DNA of 11,549 nucleotides from the NCBI GenBank assembly GCA_937901485.1, contig CALGTT010000293.1:1-11549 (forward strand). Direction: 5' to 3'. This document shows, one piece after another, positions 5,903 through 11,549 of this stretch. The DNA comes from an uncultured Ruminococcus sp. Lineage in GTDB: Bacteria > Bacillota > Clostridia > Oscillospirales > Ruminococcaceae. The position numbers and the translations under genes were made by a program. The first letter of the stretch is position 1; the number at the start of each line of letters is the position of its first letter. The notes beneath the pieces were generated by a model. That model ran no database searches and was not told where the DNA came from. It saw nothing but the letters and a program-made list of their open reading frames with translations.

Positions 5903-8071
5903 TTACTCCGCAATATCGCCCATGACGATACCTCTGCCGTTGGTCGCAAAATATACTCTGCCGTAGATCCTGCTGTCACCGGTGATGAAGTGTGTCAGAT
6001 TACCGAACTGGTGGTGGTCGTCATTCAGACGAACCCACGTCGCGCCCTGATCGGTCGAACGATAGATGCCGCTGCCCTGTTCACCGGCACTGCCCATTGC
6101 ATAGACAACGGGGTAATCGTCCTCATGTTTCGGTGCACCGAAGCCGATGGCATCAAAATCAATTCCCTCAATGGAAGTGAAGGTTTTGCCGCCGTCCTCG
6201 GAATACATCAGAAGTGTGCCGCTGCACAGCCAGATATTGTCCTCCATGCCCACAACGGTCTGGAGCTGCGCACCGTCTGCGACGATCCGCCCTGTGGAAG
6301 CAAAGCTCACGCCGCCGTTCGCGGAGGTATAGAGCTGACCTTGATACGCCGCATAGAATTTCTGCGGATTGACTCTGTCCGCCGCGATTTTCGCGCCGTA
6401 TCCAAGCCCCTGCACATAGTACCACTTTTTTTCTGTGAGATCGTACAGATACACATTGGAGCTGTCAGCGGCTGCCGGAGCCCAGAGAAAGCGGCTGCCG
6501 TCCGCTGCCATCGCGACACTGCCGCCCGCGGATTCCTCCGGCGCATCGGCACTCTGCCATGTACTGCCGCCGTCCGTGGTGTACCAGATGGGACGGTTCT
6601 TGTCGTCAATGGTATAAACTGCACACATGCCGTTCTCATAGGCAGTGTCCAGATCCATTGCCGTACCGCCGGATGCCGCGCCCATGAAATGCGCTTTGTC
6701 GGGCGGAACAGTCACATCAAGATGGGAAAAGCCCGTCAGATCGCCCATAATGGAGTAGAGCTGGGGCTGTCCCTCCTTGTAGTTCGGGGAGAGCATCCGG
6801 AATACGGCAGTCTCCTCCAGACCGCAGGCATCGAATGCCACTGTTACGGGTGTGCCGCTGCCCAGAGCTGTCATATTCTGTGTGGTGTAGATGGTCGCGC
6901 CCGTGCCGTACATCACCTCGTCGGAATTGAACGGGTTGATGTTAATGTCGGACATCCACCAGCCGAGCTTGGCTTCCCCCAGTCCCCATGTCAGCCAGTC
7001 CGCGCGGGAGACATCCATGACATAATTCTTCTCGCCTGCGGCATTGTTGAACATGCCCGTCCATGTCTTTCCGCCGTCCGTGGTGCGGTAGATATTGTCA
7101 CCGCACGGTGACCAGTAGAACAGCGTGCTCACCACCACGGTATCCGGATCGTTTTTGTCCACGGAAAGTCCGCTGAAGCCGCCGTATCTGCCGTCATTCA
7201 GGTTCGGTGTGATGTCCGTAAAGCTCCCGCCGCTGAATTTTGCAACAGCACCGTTTGTACAGCTGCTCATATTCGGGCCGCAGTTGTCCGCATAGGAAAG
7301 GTAGAGCGTGCCGTCGAAAGCAAAATCCGCATGTAAGGGATACAGCCCTTTTTCAAAGACCGGCAGTGCCTCCCAGCTTTCGCCGCCGTCGGCGGAACGG
7401 TAGATGCACTTGCCGCTTGTTTCGGCAACGCCCACATAGATCTCACCGGATTTGGGCGCAAATTCCACCCACATAATGCCGACTGCATTATTTTCCTGCG
7501 TATAATCGCCCTTTGTCGGAAAGCTCGTCACCTCGTTCCAAGTTCTGCCGTAGTCCTCGGATCGCCACAGTCCCGCATTGCGCGTGCCCAGCCAGATCTC
7601 CTTGTTGTTGTTCGGGTTGACCATCATGCGCTCACCCACGCCGCGTCCGGAGCAGTTGCCGCCGCACGAAAAGGGCATGTCCGTCTGCGTCCATGTTGCG
7701 CCGTAGTCATCGGATGCCAGCACCGCGCCGTTCGTGCCCATGTAAGTGCCGCCGAGCAGGTACACACGGTTTGCTTCCACGGGATCTGCCGCGATGCTCT
7801 CAATGCCGATGAGATTCCAGTTTTCCGCGCCGAGATGGTCAGTGATCGCCACCCAACGCTGTTCGTTCTCTGTCCAGCGGTAAGCCCCGCCGATATCGGT
7901 ACGCGCATAAACAAGGTTTTCTTCTGCTTCACTGTAGACCATGCCGGTGACATAACCGCCGCCGCCGATGGCAACATTGCTCCATGTGTAGCTGACCTGC
8001 TCCGAACAGCCGGACGCAGAACAAAGGAGCATTGCCGCAGAACAAATGCCTGCAATCGCACGTTTTTTCAT
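5903..8071 (-). CDS. GH74 xyloglucanase, predicted lipoprotein
   Basis: This 722-residue protein is a GH74-type beta-propeller glucanase expected to cut the xyloglucan backbone at the cell surface. It starts with a signal sequence ending in SASGC (Cys22), a probable lipobox, so it should be lipid-anchored. Family hallmarks are RTDIGGAYRW (Asp59, expected catalytic), KLGWWMSDININPF (368-381), MGDLTGFSH (Asp444, probably the second catalytic Asp), RLNDDHHQFGN (681-691) and the terminal GRVYFATNGRGI. About eight Asp-box motifs of the SxDxGxTW type mark propeller blades, for example SDDYGATW, SEDYGRTW, TTDGGKTW and STDQGATW. Unlike many secreted GH74 enzymes it carries no obvious carbohydrate-binding module or dockerin. 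AAGGAGGG precedes the ATG, and metH ends only 21 bases upstream. The exact specificity (endo or oligosaccharide-end-directed) cannot be read by eye. Confidence 0.92.
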   Translation of the reverse strand: MKKRAIAGICSAAMLLCSASGCSEQVSYTWSNVAIGGGGYVTGMVYSEAEENLVYARTDIGGAYRWTENEQRWVAITDHLGAENWNLIGIESIAADPVEANRVYLLGGTYMGTNGAVLASDDYGATWTQTDMPFSCGGNCSGRGVGERMMVNPNNNKEIWLGTRNAGLWRSEDYGRTWNEVTSFPTKGDYTQENNAVGIMWVEFAPKSGEIYVGVAETSGKCIYRSADGGESWEALPVFEKGLYPLHADFAFDGTLYLSYADNCGPNMSSCTNGAVAKFSGGSFTDITPNLNDGRYGGFSGLSVDKNDPDTVVVSTLFYWSPCGDNIYRTTDGGKTWTGMFNNAAGEKNYVMDVSRADWLTWGLGEAKLGWWMSDININPFNSDEVMYGTGATIYTTQNMTALGSGTPVTVAFDACGLEETAVFRMLSPNYKEGQPQLYSIMGDLTGFSHLDVTVPPDKAHFMGAASGGTAMDLDTAYENGMCAVYTIDDKNRPIWYTTDGGSTWQSADAPEESAGGSVAMAADGSRFLWAPAAADSSNVYLYDLTEKKWYYVQGLGYGAKIAADRVNPQKFYAAYQGQLYTSANGGVSFASTGRIVADGAQLQTVVGMEDNIWLCSGTLLMYSEDGGKTFTSIEGIDFDAIGFGAPKHEDDYPVVYAMGSAGEQGSGIYRSTDQGATWVRLNDDHHQFGNLTHFITGDSRIYGRVYFATNGRGIVMGDIAE

Positions 8072-8082
8072 GTTTTCCCTCC

Positions 8083-8104
8083 TTCGCGCGGACTACGCGC
8101 CGAA
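8083..8104. other. Small hairpin at the metH/xyloglucanase junction
   Basis: GCGCG (8086-8090) and CGCGC (8096-8100) can pair around the metH stop codon, extended by TTC/GAA with one bulged base. It directly abuts the ribosome binding site of the xyloglucanase gene and has no T-tract. It might slow ribosomes or shield the binding site, or be chance in a GC-rich stretch. Confidence 0.25.
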
Positions 8105-10450
8105 AACTGTTTTTGCAATGTCCACAGCTTCCTTCGCGTCCTTTGCATAGTGATCCGCGCCGATCTTTGCGGCATACTCCGCCGTCAGCACCGCACCGCC
8201 GACCATGATCTTCACCTCCGGACACTGTGCACGCAGCAGCCGGATCGTTTCCTCCATCGAGGGGAGCGTGGTCGTCATCAGTGCGGACAAGCCCACAAGG
8301 GGCGCGTGATGCGCTGCAGCCGCCTGTACGACCGCTTCGCACGGCACATCCTTGCCAAGATCAATGACTGTGTAGCCGTAATTTTCCAGCAGCACCTTGA
8401 CGATGTTCTTGCCGATATCATGAATATCGCCCTTGACGGTCGCGATCACGACCGTGCCGCGGCTGACAGTTTCCGTGCCGCTTTCGGCGATCGCCGTCTT
8501 GATGACCTCGAACGCTTTCTGTGCCGCGGATGCGGACGAGATGAGCTGCGGCAGGAAGATCTTCCCCGACTCAAATTCCGCGCCGGCACGATCGAGTGCC
8601 GGAATGAGATGGGTGTTGACCACATCCATCGGGGACGCGTCCTTCAGGAGAGCCGCCGTCAGCTCGCCTGCTTCATGTCCCAGACCTGCGGCAATGGCTT
8701 CGGGAAGCGTCATATTCTGCGCGGCAGTCACGGGCGCAGCAGGCGTTTCTCCGCCATAATGCGCGATATATTCCACCGCGTTCCGATCATGATTTGCCAG
8801 CAGCCGGTAGGTGCGCACAGCTGCCGTCATGCTTTCGGTGTTCGGGTTGATGATCGGCAGGTCAAGACCTGCGTGCAGTGCCATCGTCAGGAAGGTCTTG
8901 TTGACCAGCTCGCGGCTGGGCAGTCCGAACGAGATATTCGACACGCCCAGCACCGTGCGCAGACCAAGCTCCTGCTTGACGCGCGTGAGGGCTTTGAGTG
9001 TTTCCATCACGCCTGCCTGCTCCGCGGATGCCGTGAGCGTGAGGCAGTCGATGTACACATCCTCGCGGCGGATGCCGAGGGCAAGTGCGCGGTCGAGGAT
9101 CTTCTTTGCGATCGCAAATCTCCCCTCCGCCGTTTTCGGAATGCCGTCCTTGTCGAGAGTGAGTCCCACGACCGCCGCACCGTATTTCTTCACAAGTGGA
9201 AGCACGGTATTCAGAGATTCTTCCTCACCATTGACGGAGTTGACGATGGGCTTGCCGTTGTACACACGCAGTCCGGCTTCGAGGGCATCGGGCTTTGTGG
9301 TGTCGAGCTGTAAAGGCGTGGCGGTGATGCCCTGAATTGCCTTGACGCAGGTGCGCATCATTTCCGCCTCGTCAATGTCCGGCATTCCCACGTTCACATC
9401 GAGAATGTCCGCGCCAGCCTGCACCTGTGCGATCGCCTGACCGAGGATGTAGTCCGTGTCATGCTCCAGAAGTGCCTGTTTGAAGCGTTTTTTGCCCGTC
9501 GGATTGATCCTTTCGCCGATGATGCGCGGCATGTCGATGACCACTGTCTTGTTCGCGGAACACACGGCAGCGGGGATGGAAACCTCACGCTGTACCGGAG
9601 TCATGGAACGGATCGTCTGCGCTGCTTCGCGGATATGGTCGGGCGTTGTGCCGCAGCAGCCGCCGATAATGCGCACGCCCATTTCGACATACGGCTTCAT
9701 GCACTCGCCGAAATCTTCGGGCGCAAAGCTGTGCTGTCCGGTCACGGGATCGGGCAGTCCTGCGTTGGGCTTGACAATGACGGGCAGACTCGTCCATCTG
9801 CAAAGCTCCTGCACGATGGGCACAAGCTCCACCGGACCGAGCGAACAATTCACGCCGATGGCAGAAACGCCGAGTCCCTCCAGCGTCAGAGCCATTGCGG
9901 AGATCTCACAGCCGGTGAATGTCCGTCCGTTCTCCTCAAAGCTCATGGTCACAAAAATCGGCTTGCCATCGCCGTATTCCTTCGCTGCCAGCACGCCTGC
10001 GCGTACTTCGAGCAGGTCGGTCATGGTTTCAAAGACGTAGAGATCCGCATCCTTTCCGGCTTCGATCTGCTCACGGAAGATGTCATAGGCTTCTTCAAAT
10101 TTCAGTGTTCCCGTCGGTTCGAGCAGCTGCCCGATCGGGCCGATGTCGAGCGCGACAAGTGCCCTGCCGTCCGCGGCGGCTCTTGCGTTCCGGATCGCCG
10201 CGGAGATGATCTCCTGCACGGAACGTCCTGTTTTCGCCATTTTCAGGCGGTTTGCGCCGAATGTATTCGTATAGACCACATCCGAACCTGCGGCAATGTA
10301 GGCGCGGTGGATGTCGGTGATCTGCTGGGGGTGGGTGAAGTTGAGCAGCTCAGGGATGCCGCCCATCTCCAGACCGTTTGCCTGAAGCATCGTACCCATG
10401 CCGCCGTCGAGCATGAGGAAGCCGGATGTAAGAAGTGTATCAACTGTCAT
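8093..10450 (-). CDS. metH: Cobalamin-dependent methionine synthase lacking the activation domain
   Basis: The 785-residue enzyme moves a methyl group from 5-methyl-tetrahydrofolate through cobalamin to homocysteine. Domains in order: homocysteine-binding barrel (about 1-285) with zinc ligands Cys202 and Cys265-Cys266 (GGCCGT); pterin-binding barrel (about 305-565) with GERINPTG, ILDVNVG and GVSNISFG; a cobalamin cap (about 580-655); and the cobalamin Rossmann domain (about 665-785) with GDIHDIG (His677 as lower cobalt ligand), VGLSALMTTT and VGGA. The polypeptide stops there. The C-terminal SAM-binding reactivation domain of the long Escherichia coli-type MetH (about 1200 residues) is absent and is encoded as a separate gene just upstream, as in Thermotoga. 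An in-frame TTG lies at 10456, but the ATG at 10450 overlaps the upstream stop as ATGA and has AGGAG about 10 bases before it, so it is preferred. Confidence 0.95.
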   Translation of the reverse strand: MTVDTLLTSGFLMLDGGMGTMLQANGLEMGGIPELLNFTHPQQITDIHRAYIAAGSDVVYTNTFGANRLKMAKTGRSVQEIISAAIRNARAAADGRALVALDIGPIGQLLEPTGTLKFEEAYDIFREQIEAGKDADLYVFETMTDLLEVRAGVLAAKEYGDGKPIFVTMSFEENGRTFTGCEISAMALTLEGLGVSAIGVNCSLGPVELVPIVQELCRWTSLPVIVKPNAGLPDPVTGQHSFAPEDFGECMKPYVEMGVRIIGGCCGTTPDHIREAAQTIRSMTPVQREVSIPAAVCSANKTVVIDMPRIIGERINPTGKKRFKQALLEHDTDYILGQAIAQVQAGADILDVNVGMPDIDEAEMMRTCVKAIQGITATPLQLDTTKPDALEAGLRVYNGKPIVNSVNGEEESLNTVLPLVKKYGAAVVGLTLDKDGIPKTAEGRFAIAKKILDRALALGIRREDVYIDCLTLTASAEQAGVMETLKALTRVKQELGLRTVLGVSNISFGLPSRELVNKTFLTMALHAGLDLPIINPNTESMTAAVRTYRLLANHDRNAVEYIAHYGGETPAAPVTAAQNMTLPEAIAAGLGHEAGELTAALLKDASPMDVVNTHLIPALDRAGAEFESGKIFLPQLISSASAAQKAFEVIKTAIAESGTETVSRGTVVIATVKGDIHDIGKNIVKVLLENYGYTVIDLGKDVPCEAVVQAAAAHHAPLVGLSALMTTTLPSMEETIRLLRAQCPEVKIMVGGAVLTAEYAAKIGADHYAKDAKEAVDIAKTVFGA

Positions 10451-11115
10451 TTGCAATGTGCTCCTTTCGCCCGATAGGGGCAGGTGTTGGCTAAATTACA
10501 CGCAGAACAGCCCATTCTGTGCCGTTCGAGCGGCTTGTCCGAAAGCCCGATGATGGCTGTGACGGATTTGCGTGGCAGGAGCAGTCCGCTGTCACTGACG
10601 CACACGCCCACTCTGCGCGGCGCATCCACAGCGGCGAGAAAATCGCCCTGTATGCCCAGCGGCAGGTCGCCGTATCCGGGACTGAATCGCCATGCTGCGT
10701 GGAATTCCGGCAGCTTTGCGAGCATTGCCGCCTCTGCCAGATCGCAGACCTGTTCGACTGCCGCGCTTGCCATCGCGTCCATGAGCAGCCCTGTCGTCAC
10801 ATCCTCCGCCTGTGCCGCACGGATGGCGCGGTCTGCGCCCTCACCGAGCGTCACACACAGCAGGAGCGCGTGACTGCATCCCTCCAGATGCGCCCCAATG
10901 TCCCTGCCCGTCAGCAGAAGGCGGCTTCCCTTGCAGAGAATGCCCTCCGGACTGCGTACAAGTGCGTAAACGCGCTCACAGGAACGCGGAGAAACCGCTG
11001 AAAGCAGGCGTTTCTCGCAAATATCCGTAAGTGCGGAGAGGTGCGCGTCCGGTGCGCCGTGCATTCCGGCATAGCGCAGTGCCTGCACGCGGTCAACAGC
11101 GGTCAGAGAGATCAC
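10447..11115 (-). CDS. Free-standing methionine synthase activation protein with cysteine-rich tail
   Basis: The 222-residue protein resembles the MetH activation domain. The clearest motif is RFSPGYGDLPLGIQ (about 163-176), which matches the RxxPGYG segment binding S-adenosylmethionine in that fold, followed by a LLLPRKSVTAIIGLS strand (about 178-192). It is expected to bind SAM and help re-methylate oxidised MetH cobalamin in trans; the short MetH encoded next lacks this domain. An extra C-terminal segment holds four cysteines (Cys203, Cys206, Cys212, Cys221; CSACNLANTC core) that could bind a metal or an iron-sulfur cluster, perhaps for electron delivery; this is inference. The start is GTG at 11115, overlapping the metF stop as GTGA, with GGGGAG 6 bases upstream. 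The stop overlaps the metH start as ATGA. Coupled order metF, activator, metH strongly supports the assignment. Confidence 0.88.
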   Translation of the reverse strand: MISLTAVDRVQALRYAGMHGAPDAHLSALTDICEKRLLSAVSPRSCERVYALVRSPEGILCKGSRLLLTGRDIGAHLEGCSHALLLCVTLGEGADRAIRAAQAEDVTTGLLMDAMASAAVEQVCDLAEAAMLAKLPEFHAAWRFSPGYGDLPLGIQGDFLAAVDAPRRVGVCVSDSGLLLPRKSVTAIIGLSDKPLERHRMGCSACNLANTCPYRAKGAHCK

Positions 11116-11549
11116 AGGGATCTCCCCAGAATGCCGGAAACGGCTTCTGTGATGCGTCTTGCAACGTAGGGATTGTTCATCGTATATAAATGTATGCCGT
11201 CCACGCCGTTTGCGGCAAGATCCACGATCTGGTCAACGGCATAGGCAATGCCGGCATCGCGGATGGCTTCGGGGCTATGACCGAATCGCTGCATCATGAC
11301 GGTAAATTTGCGCGGCAGGCTCGCACCGCAAAGACTCACCATGCGGTTGATCTGTGCGGCATTGACCACGGGCATGATGCCTGCCTCGATCGGCACGTTA
11401 ATGCCGATAATATCGCATTTTTCGCGGAAATCGTAGAAGTGCGCATTGTCAAAGAACAGCTGCGAGATCAGATGGGACGCGCCCTTGTCCACCTTTTCCT
11501 TGAGGTGGCGCAGGTCATCGGCAGCCGAACGCGCTTCGGGGTGCACCTC
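11112..11549 (-). CDS. metF: 5,10-methylenetetrahydrofolate reductase, C-terminal part
   Basis: The visible 145 codons are the C-terminal half of a MetF-type flavoprotein that reduces methylene-tetrahydrofolate to 5-methyl-tetrahydrofolate, the methyl donor for MetH. Recognisable blocks are VHPEARSAADDLRHLKEK, ISQLFFDN, PIEAGIMPVVNAAQI and the terminal DGIHLYTMNNP, in the usual order; MetF is normally about 290 residues. The reading frame stays open to the window edge, so the gene's 5' end, its promoter and any SAM, T-box or cobalamin control element lie outside. A GTG at 11546 is an internal valine codon rather than the start. The stop overlaps the start of the activation protein by 4 bases, placing metF at the head of the coupled methionine genes. 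Confidence 0.95.
   Translation of the reverse strand, partial: EVHPEARSAADDLRHLKEKVDKGASHLISQLFFDNAHFYDFREKCDIIGINVPIEAGIMPVVNAAQINRMVSLCGASLPRKFTVMMQRFGHSPEAIRDAGIAYAVDQIVDLAANGVDGIHLYTMNNPYVARRITEAVSGILGRSL

Noticed and set aside
6000..8000. Repeated short motifs in the xyloglucanase gene as a DNA repeat
   Set aside because: They are the Asp-box motifs of propeller blades at protein level, with divergent DNA, and not a nucleotide repeat or CRISPR array.
7835..9313. Long open frame on the plus strand (492 codons) across the xyloglucanase start and metH
   Set aside because: It is antisense to clearly conserved GH74 and MetH sequence, has no family resemblance and spans the junction of two real genes.
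9461..10477. Plus-strand open frame of 338 codons opposite metH
   Set aside because: Shadow of the conserved homocysteine-binding and pterin-binding domains; no independent support.
11115..11549. Possible cobalamin or SAM riboswitch controlling the methionine genes
   Set aside because: The visible sequence here is metF coding sequence; any leader lies beyond the window edge, so nothing can be claimed.

Overview
The window reads as a chromosomal segment of a Gram-positive anaerobe, most likely a member of the Clostridia close to the ruminococci. The evidence is the moderately high GC content, GGAGG-type ribosome binding sites before almost every gene, consensus-like sigma-A promoters, a lipoprotein xyloglucanase, and clostridial-style versions of glucokinase and methionine synthase. 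This assignment is inference from gene content, not from a marker gene. All nine complete genes and one partial gene lie on the minus strand, so transcription runs from high to low coordinates. No gap without a gene exceeds 300 bases. I see no tRNA, rRNA, CRISPR array, insertion sequence, phage gene or defence gene.

Region A (about 11549 down to 3153) is one very tight minus-strand series of seven genes: metF (5' end outside the window), a free-standing methionine synthase reactivation protein, metH without its own activation domain, a GH74 xyloglucanase lipoprotein, a membrane-anchored GH25 lysozyme, class I mannose-6-phosphate isomerase (manA) and a ROK glucokinase. Junctions are 4-base overlaps (GTGA or ATGA) or gaps of at most about 21 bases. 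The series ends in a clear hairpin plus T-tract terminator at 3153-3179. The first three genes form a methyl-transfer module: MetF makes 5-methyl-tetrahydrofolate, MetH passes the methyl group to homocysteine, and the separate protein is expected to reactivate oxidised cobalamin. The last four join glycan breakdown at the cell surface (xyloglucanase, muramidase) with entry of mannose and glucose into central metabolism.

Region B (about 3151 down to 1938) has its own near-perfect promoter (TTGACA, 17 bases, TATAAT). It encodes an alpha/beta-hydrolase of the lipase type and a small DUF1294 membrane protein whose start overlaps the lipase stop by one base. The lipase start codon is problematic: the only standard codon available overlaps the ribosome binding site.

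Region C (about 1862 down to 77) has another near-perfect promoter (TTGACA, 17 bases, TATACT with an extended -10). It encodes a CPBP-family membrane protease coupled by an ATGA overlap to a short-chain reductase that resembles the elongation factor P 5-aminopentanone reductase family. A strong hairpin follows. The left edge (1-55) is a chain of short perfect palindromes that may be a dispersed intergenic repeat.

I did not find a clearly new system. The points most worth a second look are the mixed methionine/glycan operon, the split methionine synthase with a cysteine-rich activator tail, the possible CTG start of the lipase, and the possible EF-P modification enzyme.
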